Shown piece by piece: positions 51,920-60,431 of a stretch of 64,000 nucleotides of DNA (position 1 is the stretch's first letter; each line of letters begins with the position of its first letter). Source of the stretch: Serratia proteamaculans_D (lineage in GTDB: Bacteria; Pseudomonadota; Gammaproteobacteria; Enterobacterales; Enterobacteriaceae); assembly GCF_049959315.1 (NCBI RefSeq), contig NZ_CP188201.1; one strand, given 5' to 3'. The notes under the pieces were generated by a model that had not been told where the DNA came from, did no database searches, and saw only the letters and a list, made by a program, of their open reading frames with translations. Both the position numbers and the translations under genes were made by a program.

Positions 51920-53359
51920 ATGAATAACAAAAAGAAACTCAACCTGGGACTGGCGATGCTGCCCATTGTGGCGATGCTATTGCTGCTCATCATCGGCTAC
52001 GGCCAGCTTGGGCTGCGGATCGAGCCATTGCTGCTGGTCTCGGCCGCCATTGCCGCCGCACTGGCCTGGTGGCAAGGCTACCGCTGGAACGACATTATCG
52101 ACTCCATCGTCGCCAAACTGGCCAAGGCCATGCCGGTGATCATGATCCTGATCTGCGTCGGCGGGTTGATCGGCACCTGGATGTTCAGCGGCACTATTCC
52201 TTATATGGTGTACTGGGGCTTAAAGCTGATCAGTCCGCAATATATCCTGATCGCCGCTTTCTTTATTACCAGCGTGATCTCCGTTTGTACCGGTACCTCC
52301 TGGGGCGCGGCAGGCACCGTGGGTGTCGCACTGATGGGCGTAGCCGCCGGACTGGATGTGCCTCTGGCCGCCGCCGCCGGTGCCGTGGTTTCCGGTGCCT
52401 ACTTTGGCGACAAGATCTCCCCGCTGTCCGACTCCACCAATTTCGCGGCCATCGTCGCCGATACCGATCTCTACAGCCATATCCAACACCTGATGTACAC
52501 CACAATACCGAGCTTTGTTTTAGCCGCGGTGGTATATCTGATTGCCGGGCACACCAGCGCCGTCGGCAGCGTGGCCACGCCGGAAAAGGTCACCGAGATA
52601 GTGACCGCCCTGGAAGGCATGTATCACTTTAACCTGCTGCTGATCCTGCCGCCGGTGTTGGTGCTATGGGGGGCCGTCACCAAACGACCGGTGATCCCCG
52701 TCATGCTGGCAGCCTGTACTCTGGCCATCGCTATTGGCGTACTGCTCCAGGGGTTTAACCTGCAGCAAGGCTTAAATGCATTGATGGACGGCTTTAATCT
52801 TTCAATGTTCACCGCTCAGGGACACAACATTACTGGCGTCGTGGAGGATGTTCCGCGCCTGCTCAACCGCGGCGGCATGTTCTCGATGATGAGTACCATT
52901 CTTCTGGTGTTCTGCGCGTTTTCCTTTGCCGGAGCCTTAACGCTGACCGGTGCGCTGACCGTTATCATCAACCGCTTGCTGAAAGTGGTTCATACCACCG
53001 GCCAACTGATTGCCGCGACGGTCGCGACCACCATTCTGGTGACCGGTGCCACCAGCGACGGCAAGCTGGCGCTGCTCATTCCTGCCGAGCTGTTCAAAGG
53101 CGCTTACCGTCGCATGGGGTTGGACAATAAAAACCTGTCGCGGACCGTAGAAGATGCGGGCACCGTCATCGAACCTTTAATCCCGTGGACCGCCGCAGGC
53201 ATCTATATGGCAACCACTCTGGGGGTCAGTACGCTGGATCTCCTGCCGTGGGCCATCCAATGCTACGCCGCCGTGGTCTTCGCCCTGATTTATGGTTTTA
53301 CCGGGTTTGGGATTGCCAGAATACAGCCACAAAATGACTTACAGCGTGAGGAAGCCTGA
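51920..53359 (+). CDS. NhaC-family Na+/H+ antiporter-like transporter
   Basis: A 479-residue transporter with about 12 membrane helices. The ATG at 51920 follows GGAG at 7 bases. Motifs such as GTSWGAAGTVGVALMG, GAYFGDKISPLSDSTNFAA and TGATSDGKLALLIP are typical of the NhaC/ion-transporter superfamily. Some members exchange malate/lactate or other organic anions rather than Na+. Its stop is one base before the start of the C-S lyase gene, so the two form an operon, perhaps moving a sulfur-containing substrate or its product. Confidence 0.88.
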   Translation: MNNKKKLNLGLAMLPIVAMLLLLIIGYGQLGLRIEPLLLVSAAIAAALAWWQGYRWNDIIDSIVAKLAKAMPVIMILICVGGLIGTWMFSGTIPYMVYWGLKLISPQYILIAAFFITSVISVCTGTSWGAAGTVGVALMGVAAGLDVPLAAAAGAVVSGAYFGDKISPLSDSTNFAAIVADTDLYSHIQHLMYTTIPSFVLAAVVYLIAGHTSAVGSVATPEKVTEIVTALEGMYHFNLLLILPPVLVLWGAVTKRPVIPVMLAACTLAIAIGVLLQGFNLQQGLNALMDGFNLSMFTAQGHNITGVVEDVPRLLNRGGMFSMMSTILLVFCAFSFAGALTLTGALTVIINRLLKVVHTTGQLIAATVATTILVTGATSDGKLALLIPAELFKGAYRRMGLDNKNLSRTVEDAGTVIEPLIPWTAAGIYMATTLGVSTLDLLPWAIQCYAAVVFALIYGFTGFGIARIQPQNDLQREEA

Positions 53360-53360
53360 C

Positions 53361-54539
53361 GTGAAACAGACCGATTTTAATCAGATAGTCGACCGCCACC
53401 ATACCGGTTCGGTGAAATGGGACTTTATCGATCGCTATCTGCATCTCGATGAAACCGACCTTTTGCCGATGTGGGTCTCTGATTTTGACTTCCAGTGCCC
53501 AGCGGAAGTCCGGCAGGCACTGCATAAGCGTGTGGATCACGGCGTATTTGGCTACAGCGAGCGTGATGACCCGTATTATCAGGCGGCGATAGATTGGTTT
53601 TTGCGCAGACATAACCTGCCGCTGCAGCGTGAATGGTTCACCTCAATAGAAGGGGTGGTGCCCGGTCTGGCGATGCTGATCCAACTGCTCAGCCAGCCTG
53701 GCGATCCGGTAGTGATCCAGGGACCATACTATGGATCTTTCGCCAAGATCATCACCATGAACGGCCGAGAAGTCCTCGAAAATCCGCTGAAGGAAAGCGC
53801 GCAGGGCTATCAATTTGATTTCGAGCATCTGGAAACCTGCTTTGAGCAGCGTAAACCGCCGTTACTGCTGTTGTGTAATCCGCATAACCCCACCGGGCGA
53901 TGCTGGACCCGCAGCGAACTGACACAATTGATGACGCTATGCAGCCGTCATGGGGTGACGGTGATTTCCGATGAAATCTGGGCCGACCTGACGCTGCCCG
54001 GCGAAACCTTCACCTCGGTGCTGCACCTGGATGAAGCCTGGCATGACCACCTGATTTCGGCGACCTCGGCGAGCAAGAGCTTTGGCTTGTCGTCACTGCG
54101 GATCTCCAATTTCCTGATCCCCAATGTTCGCACCCGCAATGCGTTCATCGAACGCCTCAATGCCCATGGGTTGGATGTCTTTAATGCGCTGTCGATGACT
54201 GCCGCAACGGCAGCCTATCAACAGGGGGAAGCCTGGCTTGATGATTTACAAGGTTATCTGGCCGACAACCGGCGTTGGTTTGAACAGGCATTGGCCTATG
54301 CTGCGCCCTGGTGCAAAATGACCCCAGCCGAGGGAACCTACCTTGCCTGGCTGGATTGTCGCGCTTTAGGCCTGGATGATAACGCCCTACAGCAGGCGTT
54401 GATCCACCAGTCAAAAATTGCCGCCTCGATGGGCATCAGCTTTGGCGAGCAGGGAAAGGGGTTTATTCGCATCAACCTCGGCTGCCCTCGTCAATATCTT
54501 GAACAAGCCATCGCGGGGCTCGCCCGGTTAAAACCCTGA
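53361..54539 (+). CDS. PatB/MalY-type PLP-dependent C-S lyase
   Basis: A 392-residue aminotransferase-fold enzyme. The start is GTG at 53361, with GAGGAAG six bases upstream and one base after the previous stop; an upstream ATG would overlap the antiporter. The N-terminus (FDFIDRYLHL-like, LPMWVSDFDF) and the PLP lysine region SASKSFGL are characteristic of the PatB/MalY group, which cleaves cystathionine and other cysteine S-conjugates. The LacI regulator and antiporter suggest an inducible catabolic module. A terminator follows 22 bases after the stop. Confidence 0.9.
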   Translation: MKQTDFNQIVDRHHTGSVKWDFIDRYLHLDETDLLPMWVSDFDFQCPAEVRQALHKRVDHGVFGYSERDDPYYQAAIDWFLRRHNLPLQREWFTSIEGVVPGLAMLIQLLSQPGDPVVIQGPYYGSFAKIITMNGREVLENPLKESAQGYQFDFEHLETCFEQRKPPLLLLCNPHNPTGRCWTRSELTQLMTLCSRHGVTVISDEIWADLTLPGETFTSVLHLDEAWHDHLISATSASKSFGLSSLRISNFLIPNVRTRNAFIERLNAHGLDVFNALSMTAATAAYQQGEAWLDDLQGYLADNRRWFEQALAYAAPWCKMTPAEGTYLAWLDCRALGLDDNALQQALIHQSKIAASMGISFGEQGKGFIRINLGCPRQYLEQAIAGLARLKP

Positions 54540-54561
54540 ACCACAAAAACAGGCGAATGAA

Positions 54562-54585
54562 AGGCCCCAAACGGGGTCTTTTTTT
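54562..54585 (+). terminator. Terminator after the C-S lyase gene
   Basis: AGGCCCC pairs with GGGGTCT (one G-U pair), with a 4-base loop, followed by a run of seven T. Confidence 0.88.
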
Positions 54586-54674
54586 GAACGATATCTGGTG
54601 GGAATGGTTAAGCGAATTTACCGCGACCTGACGGTATAGCTTTGAAATTAAAGCTTCTGTTAGACTGCGGATGG

Positions 54675-54775
54675 GCGCTTGAAGCTTTCTGCTTCAGGCC
54701 CTGGGTGGGAAGCAGAAAGAAGAAAGCCCCAAACTGACTCTTAATCAGAATGAGGCTTCACCATACTGACTGAAC
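54675..54775 (-). ncRNA. Candidate Sok-like antisense RNA
   Basis: On the minus strand the region starts GTTCAG, continues with GAAGCCTC and GGGGCTTTC, and ends in a stem (GAAGC-AGAAA-GCTTC). This order resembles recalled E. coli SokC RNA. It lies antisense to the leader of the small toxin gene. Promoter match is weak (TTGCAT-N17-TACCAT) and no direct evidence of transcription exists here. The paired plus-strand leader shows the GCGCTTGAAGC repeat seen near hok mRNA 5' ends. Confidence 0.45.
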
Positions 54776-54822
54776 ACCAGCATGGTAGCCTCTTAACCGC
54801 AGAAATGCAACGGAGGGCTGAC

Positions 54823-54975
54823 ATGTCGCGAAAACTGTTTTTACCAGGATTTACAGTAGGATGCGTAACATTCTTGGTATTCATCTGGCTTATACGTGGC
54901 TCGGTTTGTGAGTTGTCGTTTAAACAGGGAAATACGGAGGTAGCGGCAGTGTTGTCCTGTAACGTTCAACGTTAA
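54823..54975 (+). CDS. hok: Hok/Gef-family type I toxin
   Basis: A 50-residue peptide. CGGAGG lies 7 bases upstream of the ATG. A hydrophobic N-terminal helix (about residues 7-24) is followed by the Hok signature: R-G-S-V-C-E at 25-30, then G36 and EVAA at 39-42 (compare RKSLCE...G..EVAA of Hok proteins). Hok kills the cell by inserting into the inner membrane; its translation is held off by a small antisense RNA. The leader (54591-54822) has the repeats expected of such a locus. No obvious overlapping mok frame was found: the nearby ATGs give only very short frames. A terminator follows. Confidence 0.85.
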   Translation: MSRKLFLPGFTVGCVTFLVFIWLIRGSVCELSFKQGNTEVAAVLSCNVQR

Positions 54976-54987
54976 ATGGCAACCTGA

Positions 54988-55012
54988 AGGCGGGGTTCGC
55001 CCCGCCTGTTTT
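54988..55012 (+). terminator. Terminator of the hok transcript
   Basis: An 8-bp stem AGGCGGGG / CCCCGCCT with a TTCG tetraloop is followed by GTTTT. It lies 12 bases after the toxin stop. Confidence 0.85.
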
Positions 55013-55052
55013 GGTGTGACGCAGTGGTTTTCCGGCGCCCATTTTTGTATCC

Positions 55053-55084
55053 GGCCAGCCTTTCGAGGCTGGCCGCTCTCTTTT
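55053..55084. terminator. Terminator convergent with sseB
   Basis: GGCCAGCCT pairs with AGGCTGGCC around TTCG. A T-rich stretch (CTCTCTTTT) follows on the plus strand; on the minus strand it comes after the sseB stop. Probably serves sseB. Confidence 0.65.
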
Positions 55085-55117
55085 GCCTTGATACAGAGAA
55101 CAACGGCAACAACAGAA

Positions 55118-55948
55118 TTACTGGGTTTTATCGGTTGAAGGAATGATATTGCGCAACCAACTGCCCCAGCGGCGCTGGTAGAAGGGTTGGGTATGGGTGA
55201 TCAGGTAATGGCTGACGCCACGTTCCTTTTCCGATACCAGGCAAAAATCCACCGGTTCGTCATTAGGCGCGGTTTCGCTGGCCACACTGCCCGCTTCATT
55301 GATCAGCGCCTCGATATCGCCTTGTTCGCCGTCTACTTCCAGCCCGACCAGCAGATTGGGTTTTTCGTCGACCGCCTGATCGTGCATCAGCGCCAGAAAC
55401 GCGCGACGTACCGGCTTGCGCTGGCTGAACAATGTGGTCAGGGCATCGACCATCGCCGACGGATATTCTTCCGGCTGACCCAACAGGATCTGGGTATCCT
55501 TGTCGATATAGCGTTCTGCCGGTTTGCTTACGCCGCCGGTGGCCAGCAGCATAGCCACCTCTTCAGGATAAAACTCTTTGCCGTACTCGGCCTTCGGGTT
55601 GAGGAACAGATCCGCACCCTGCGTAATCTCGAATAAGACTCGTGCCGGCATGGCGATGAAGGGCTGCTCATCCTCAACGGCCTTTTGCAGCGCTTCCACC
55701 GAGGTGAAAAACGGGATGATGCTGCCGCCGTCCTGCTTTTCCCAATGCTGGATATTCACCGGTGTGTCGGCATTGAGCGTGATGTCACCGCCGAGTTGCA
55801 CCTGTTCGCTGTCACCGAGGATCAACACCGTAGCCTCAAGCAGTTCACGGAAGAATGCCGGACGATGGGCCGGCTCCGTCACCGCCAGTTTCAACAGGCG
55901 TTCAAGTTCGTTTTCGCCTGCGGCGGCTTCGTGATGGTGAGAACTCAT
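55118..55948 (-). CDS. sseB: Enhanced serine sensitivity protein SseB
   Basis: A 276-residue protein starting at the ATG at 55948, with GGAG 7 bases upstream; an in-frame TTG at 55963 is less likely. SseB N-terminal domain (about 10-140) and C-terminal domain (about 160-270) are present (ERLLKLAVTEPAHRPAFFRELL, then ITLNADTPVNIQHWEKQDG). In E. coli overexpression changes serine sensitivity; its molecular role is not clear to me. Downstream of pepB, with a terminator between. Confidence 0.93.
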   Translation of the reverse strand: MSSHHHEAAAGENELERLLKLAVTEPAHRPAFFRELLEATVLILGDSEQVQLGGDITLNADTPVNIQHWEKQDGGSIIPFFTSVEALQKAVEDEQPFIAMPARVLFEITQGADLFLNPKAEYGKEFYPEEVAMLLATGGVSKPAERYIDKDTQILLGQPEEYPSAMVDALTTLFSQRKPVRRAFLALMHDQAVDEKPNLLVGLEVDGEQGDIEALINEAGSVASETAPNDEPVDFCLVSEKERGVSHYLITHTQPFYQRRWGSWLRNIIPSTDKTQ

Positions 55949-55972
55949 GGCAAACTCCAGCAATCAAATAAC

Positions 55973-55994
55973 GGGGCCCAGCATGCTGGGCCCC
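55973..55994 (-). terminator. pepB intrinsic terminator
   Basis: A perfect 22-bp palindrome whose arms are GGGGCCCAGCA and its complement, followed on the minus strand by GTTATTTG. It lies 43 bases after the pepB stop. Confidence 0.75.
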
Positions 55995-56037
55995 GAGGAT
56001 AAACGACATTCTAACGCCCACCGGGGTGGGCATACAA

Positions 56038-57333
56038 TTACCTGGCTTTACTCAGCAGCAGGTTGGCCAGAGCACGTACACCCAGACCGGTCGCACCGGC
56101 TGACCATTGATCTACTGCACCCTTGCGGTAAGTAGCGGAACAGTCGATGTGCAGCCAGCCCTGCTGGTAGTTAGTCACAAAATGCGACAGGAAAGCAGCC
56201 GCAGTACTGGCACCCGCCGTGTAGGCCGGACCGGCTACGTTGTTCAATTCGGCAAAGTTGGACGGCAGTTGGCTGCGGTGGAATTCAGCCAGCGGCAGAC
56301 GCCAGAATGGCTCTTGTTCTGCAGCCGCACTGGCCAGCAGCTCTTGCGCCAGAGCGTCGTCGAAGCTGAACAGCGCATGGTAGTCGTTACCCACCGCCGT
56401 TTTCGCCGCACCGGTCAGGGTGGCGCAGTCAATGATCAACTGAGGGTTCTGCGCGGACGCATCGATCAGGCCATCGGCCAATACCAGACGCCCTTCCGCA
56501 TCGGTATTCATCACCTCAACGGTTTTGCCGTTGCGGTAACGGATGATATCGCCCAGTTTGAAAGCATTGCCGCTGACCATGTTGTCGGCACAGCACAGGT
56601 ACAGTTTCACACGCTGTTTCAGACCACGAGCTGCCGCCAGCGCCAGTGCACCGGTAATGGTGGCTGCACCGCCCATATCCGCCTTCATGGAGTCCATAAA
56701 GGCGCTTTGTTTCAGGCTGTAGCCACCGGTGTCAAAGGTGATGCCCTTGCCCACCAGGCAGGCAAATACCGGCGCTTCCGGATTACCGGTCGGGTTGAAA
56801 TCCAGTGCCAACAGCACCGGTGAACGATCTGACCCACGGCCCACGGTGTGAATACCGGCGTAGTTTTGCTCACGCAGATCTTCACCCTTGGTAATACGGT
56901 AGCTGACGGCTTCACAACCGATGTCACACATCAGATCAACCGCGCGGGTAGCCAGTTGCTCCGGCCCCAACTCTTCCGCCGACATGTTGATGGTGTCACG
57001 CACCCAGTCAACAATCTTCAGGCGCTGTTCCAGCTCTTTGCTTTCCGCTTCCGGCAATGGTGCCCATTCGACGCTGCGTTTGCCTTTCGGCCCACGGAAG
57101 CCCTGCCAGAATGCCCAGCTGTTTTCCAGATCCCAGTCGTCACCGGCCAGTTTGACGTTTTTGATGCCCTGGCCGTCAATCTTACGAGCCGCACGTTGAA
57201 TGCTGCCCAGTTTATCTTTGCCGGTCAGGTGGATGGTCATCCCTTCTGTACCGGTGCTCAGTAGCGCTTTCTCGCCCCAGCGAGCGTCAGCAGGTTGGTT
57301 CGACAGCGTTACCAGCATAAATTCAGTTGTCAT
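56038..57333 (-). CDS. pepB: Peptidase B
   Basis: A 431-residue M17-family leucine aminopeptidase. The C-terminal catalytic domain has the signature NTDAEGRLVLADGL that supplies metal ligands and the catalytic arginine, with FDTGGYSLK and GADMGGAAT-like segments before it. Cytoplasmic, dimetal hexameric enzyme that removes N-terminal residues from peptides. It follows the isc operon after its terminator and is thus separately expressed. Confidence 0.97.
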   Translation of the reverse strand: MTTEFMLVTLSNQPADARWGEKALLSTGTEGMTIHLTGKDKLGSIQRAARKIDGQGIKNVKLAGDDWDLENSWAFWQGFRGPKGKRSVEWAPLPEAESKELEQRLKIVDWVRDTINMSAEELGPEQLATRAVDLMCDIGCEAVSYRITKGEDLREQNYAGIHTVGRGSDRSPVLLALDFNPTGNPEAPVFACLVGKGITFDTGGYSLKQSAFMDSMKADMGGAATITGALALAAARGLKQRVKLYLCCADNMVSGNAFKLGDIIRYRNGKTVEVMNTDAEGRLVLADGLIDASAQNPQLIIDCATLTGAAKTAVGNDYHALFSFDDALAQELLASAAAEQEPFWRLPLAEFHRSQLPSNFAELNNVAGPAYTAGASTAAAFLSHFVTNYQQGWLHIDCSATYRKGAVDQWSAGATGLGVRALANLLLSKAR

Positions 57334-57384
57334 AGCCTTCTTACTCCGGATTATTCTTTTATTAATCGTGTCGGATACAAAATA

Positions 57385-57409
57385 AACGGGCCGCCGATGG
57401 CAGCCCGTT
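57385..57409 (-). terminator. isc operon terminator
   Basis: AACGGGCTGCC pairs with GGCGGCCCGTT around ATC, with one mismatch, followed on the minus strand by TATTTTG. It lies between iscX and pepB. Confidence 0.82.
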
Positions 57410-57416
57410 ACGCTAT

Positions 57417-57617
57417 TTACTCCGCTTCATCTAACCAGACCAGCAGAACAGCTTCCAGTATTTTTTCGTTGGAAGCCTGTGGATCGTCGTCAAAATCTTC
57501 CAGATCGCAAATCCACTGATGCATGTCGGTAAAACGTACGGTTTTCGGATCGGTATCCGGGTATTGGTCGTACAGGGCTTCGCCGATTTCACGGCTGTCG
57601 GTCCACTTCAATCCCAT
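57417..57617 (-). CDS. iscX: Fe-S assembly protein IscX
   Basis: A 66-residue acidic helical protein, starting at the ATG at 57617 (MGLKWTDSREIGEALYDQYP), the family length. IscX modulates the IscS-IscU reaction and can bind iron; the C-terminal acid cluster is seen (DLEDFDDD). Last gene of the isc operon, 13 bases after fdx. Confidence 0.95.
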   Translation of the reverse strand: MGLKWTDSREIGEALYDQYPDTDPKTVRFTDMHQWICDLEDFDDDPQASNEKILEAVLLVWLDEAE

Positions 57618-57630
57618 TTCTACAGTCCTC

Positions 57631-57966
57631 TTACCCTTCACGCGCGTGGTTGACGGTATAACGCGGCATTTCAACCACCAAATCTTCGTCGGCCACCAGT
57701 GCCTGACAGCTCAGACGGCTTTCCGGCTCCAGACCCCAGGCCTTGTCCAGCATGTCGTCTTCCAGTTCGCTGCTCTCTTCGAGAGAGTCGAAACCTTCGC
57801 GCACGATGCAGTGACAGGTGGTGCAGGCACAGGATTTCTCACAGGCATGCTCAATCTCGATACCGTTGCGCAGCGCAACGTTGAGGATTGACTCCCCTTG
57901 TTCGGCTTCCAGTACTGCCCCCTCCGGGCATAAATCTTGATGGGGCAGGAAAACAATTTTAGGCAT
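57631..57966 (-). CDS. fdx: [2Fe-2S] ferredoxin Fdx
   Basis: A 111-residue adrenodoxin-type ferredoxin. Cluster cysteines are seen in CEKSCACTTCHC (the CX5CX2C pattern) and the last one in SCQALVADEDLV. It donates electrons for cluster assembly on IscU. It starts two bases after hscA, in the same operon. Confidence 0.96.
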   Translation of the reverse strand: MPKIVFLPHQDLCPEGAVLEAEQGESILNVALRNGIEIEHACEKSCACTTCHCIVREGFDSLEESSELEDDMLDKAWGLEPESRLSCQALVADEDLVVEMPRYTVNHAREG

Positions 57967-57968
57967 GA

Positions 57969-59819
57969 TTAAACCTCATCCACAGAATGGCCAGCCAGCG
58001 CACGGCGAATGGAAGCATCCATGCGGCGCGCGGCAAAGTCTTGCGTTTGTGCATCTAATGTTTTAATTGCGGCTTCAATAGCGGCAGGATCGGTGCCCTG
58101 CGTCGCCTGTTGCAAAGCTTCTACCGCTGCGGGGATTGCCGTGCTTTCTTCTTCGCTCAGCAATGCGGCGTCGCTGGCCAGTGCGCCCTGCAGGCTTTCC
58201 AGCACCCGTGACGCCTCAACCCGCTGTTCCGCCAGCATGCGCGCGCCAACATCGCTCTGCGCATTGGCCATCGAATCTTTGATCATGCCGGCGATTTCGG
58301 CGTCGGACAGACCATACGACGGTTTAACCTGAATTGAAGCCTCAACGCCGGTGGACTTCTCCATCGCGGTGACGCTCAACAGGCCATCGGCATCCACCTG
58401 GAAGGTAACGCGAATATGGGCGCCACCGGCAGGCAGAGGCGGTAAACCACGCAGTGAGAAGCGCGCCAGCGAGCGACAATCCTGCACCAGTTCGCGCTCG
58501 CCCTGCAGCACATGGATCATCATCGCGCTTTGGCCGTCTTTAAAAGTGGTAAACTCCTGCGCTCGCGCCACCGGAATGGTGGTGTTACGCGGGATCACTT
58601 TCTCTACCAGGCCGCCCATGGTTTCCAGACCCAGCGAAAGTGGGATCACATCCAGCAGCAGCATGTCGCTATCAGGCTTGTTGCCCACCAAAATATCGGC
58701 CTGGATCGCCGCGCCAATAGCGACCACTTTATCCGGATCGATCGAAGTTAGCGGCGTGCGGCCGAAGAACGTGCCCACCTGCTCACGTACCAGTGGCACG
58801 CGGGTGGAACCGCCCACCATGACCACTTCCAGCACTTCTTCAGCACTCACGCCCGCGTCTTTCAGCGCGCGGCGGCAGGCCATCAGGGTACGTTTCACCA
58901 GAGTGGCGATCAGCGCATCAAACTGTGCACGGGTCACTTCGCCCCGCCAGCCGGCAATCTCAACGACGGTACTGTCGGCATCGCTCAGTGCAATTTTGGC
59001 GGCAATGGCCGCATCCAGCAGTTGGCGCTGTACACCGTGATCGCTACGGTCAGCCACACCGGCCTGTTCACGCAGCCAGTCGGCCAGCAGATGGTCAAAG
59101 TCGTCGCCCCCCAGCGCGGAATCCCCGCCGGTGGCCAACACTTCAAACACCCCACGGCTCAGCCGCAGAATGGAAATATCAAAGGTACCGCCGCCCAGGT
59201 CATACACCGCGATAATGCCTTCCTGCCCGGAATCCAGGCCATAGGCTATCGCCGCCGCCGTCGGTTCGTTCAGCAGACGCAGCACGTGCAACCCGGCCAG
59301 ACGCGCAGCGTCTTTGGTGCCCTGACGTTGTGCATCATCAAAATAGGCGGGAACGGTGATCACCACGCCGTCCAGATCCCCTTCCAGCGCGGTTTTCGCG
59401 CGCTCGGCAAGGGCTCTGAGGATATCGGCAGAAACCCCTACCGGGTTAACTGCACCGGCAGCGGTCAGGATCATCGGCAAGCCGTTATCACTGGCCTGAA
59501 ACTGATACGGCAGGTTCGGGTAACGCGCAAGTACGTCGGCCAATGAGCGGCCCATCATGCGTTTGACTGAGCTGATGGTATTGGCGGGATCCTCTGCTGC
59601 CTGTTGGCGCGCATCCCAACCGACACGCAAAGTGTCAGCCTGGTAATGCACTACCGAGGGCAGTAAATCGCGCCCTTCGGCATCGGCCAGCGTTTCCGCC
59701 TGCCCGCTGCGCACCGTGGCGACCAGAGAATTGGTGGTGCCTAAATCAATACCGGCAGCCAGACGGCGCTGGTGTGGCGCGGCACTGAGGCCAGGCTCAC
59801 TAATTTGTAATAAGGCCAT
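57969..59819 (-). CDS. hscA: Hsp70-class chaperone HscA
   Basis: A 616-residue specialised Hsp70 that releases Fe-S clusters from IscU. The nucleotide-binding domain (about 18-390) starts GIDLGTTNSLVATV and includes YDLGGGTFDIS; the substrate domain (about 390-510) and helical lid follow. It binds the LPPVK motif present in IscU of this operon. Co-chaperone hscB precedes it by 27 bases. Confidence 0.97.
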   Translation of the reverse strand: MALLQISEPGLSAAPHQRRLAAGIDLGTTNSLVATVRSGQAETLADAEGRDLLPSVVHYQADTLRVGWDARQQAAEDPANTISSVKRMMGRSLADVLARYPNLPYQFQASDNGLPMILTAAGAVNPVGVSADILRALAERAKTALEGDLDGVVITVPAYFDDAQRQGTKDAARLAGLHVLRLLNEPTAAAIAYGLDSGQEGIIAVYDLGGGTFDISILRLSRGVFEVLATGGDSALGGDDFDHLLADWLREQAGVADRSDHGVQRQLLDAAIAAKIALSDADSTVVEIAGWRGEVTRAQFDALIATLVKRTLMACRRALKDAGVSAEEVLEVVMVGGSTRVPLVREQVGTFFGRTPLTSIDPDKVVAIGAAIQADILVGNKPDSDMLLLDVIPLSLGLETMGGLVEKVIPRNTTIPVARAQEFTTFKDGQSAMMIHVLQGERELVQDCRSLARFSLRGLPPLPAGGAHIRVTFQVDADGLLSVTAMEKSTGVEASIQVKPSYGLSDAEIAGMIKDSMANAQSDVGARMLAEQRVEASRVLESLQGALASDAALLSEEESTAIPAAVEALQQATQGTDPAAIEAAIKTLDAQTQDFAARRMDASIRRALAGHSVDEV

Positions 59820-59846
59820 ATTGAAGCTTCCACAAGCAAAAATGTT

Positions 59847-60368
59847 TTACTCAAATCCCAGCAGTTTTTCTTCGAGTTGTTCAACCTGTTGCTGGAGTTT
59901 GTCCAAAAAGCGCAGCTTACGCACGGTGTCAGCGGCATCAATCCACTGCTGGCTCTCGAGTTGATGAATCATCAGAGCGCTACGTTGTTTGACCGTCTCG
60001 TTCACCCGCGCACCAAAGCTGGCCAACTGGGTTTGGGCATCTGCTTTGCGCTCAATGGCGTCGAGCTCTTCGCGCAGTTCCAACTGTTCCATCAGGAACG
60101 CGGTATCACGCATAGTGTGCTGCTCGTTGCCCAAATCAAAGCCGTGCAAAGATAGCATATACTCCGCGCGTTTTAATGGGTGCTTCAGCGTTTGGTAGGC
60201 TTCATTGATAGTCGCTGCCTGTTGCAACGCCATCAGGCGTTCGCGTTCTGGCTGACTGGCAAAACGATCGGGATGGAATTGGCGCTGCAGATCCTGATAG
60301 CGAGAGGCAAGCAGGCTGCCGTCCACGGGATAGCGAACTGGCAGCCCGAATAAAGTAAAGTAATCCAT
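59847..60368 (-). CDS. hscB: J-domain co-chaperone HscB
   Basis: A 173-residue J-protein. The J domain (1-75; MDYFTLFGLPVRYPVD) contains HPD in RQFHPDRFAS, which stimulates HscA ATPase. The C-terminal three-helix bundle (about 85-173) binds IscU. Located between iscA and hscA. The gap to iscA (63 bases) holds a GC-rich hairpin. Confidence 0.96.
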   Translation of the reverse strand: MDYFTLFGLPVRYPVDGSLLASRYQDLQRQFHPDRFASQPERERLMALQQAATINEAYQTLKHPLKRAEYMLSLHGFDLGNEQHTMRDTAFLMEQLELREELDAIERKADAQTQLASFGARVNETVKQRSALMIHQLESQQWIDAADTVRKLRFLDKLQQQVEQLEEKLLGFE

Positions 60369-60398
60369 AGCGTGCTCTGGGCGTTATCGGATGAAGTT

Positions 60399-60417
60399 CC
60401 CCCGCACCTGGCGGGGG
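60399..60417. repeat. GC-rich hairpin between iscA and hscB
   Basis: CCCCCGC pairs with GCGGGGG around a 5-base loop in the 63-base iscA-hscB gap. No U tract, so more likely an RNA-processing or stability element than a terminator. Confidence 0.6.
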
Positions 60418-60431
60418 AGCACGATGGACTG

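Noticed and set aside
54744..54822. mok-type reading frame overlapping the hok-like gene
   Set aside because: ATGs in this stretch give frames of only a few codons, except an in-frame ATG at 54805 that simply extends the toxin by six residues and lacks a ribosome binding site. No true mok frame was found.
55973..55994. Perfect 22-bp palindrome as a regulator binding site
   Set aside because: Position after pepB and the following GTTATTTG on the minus strand fit an intrinsic terminator better.
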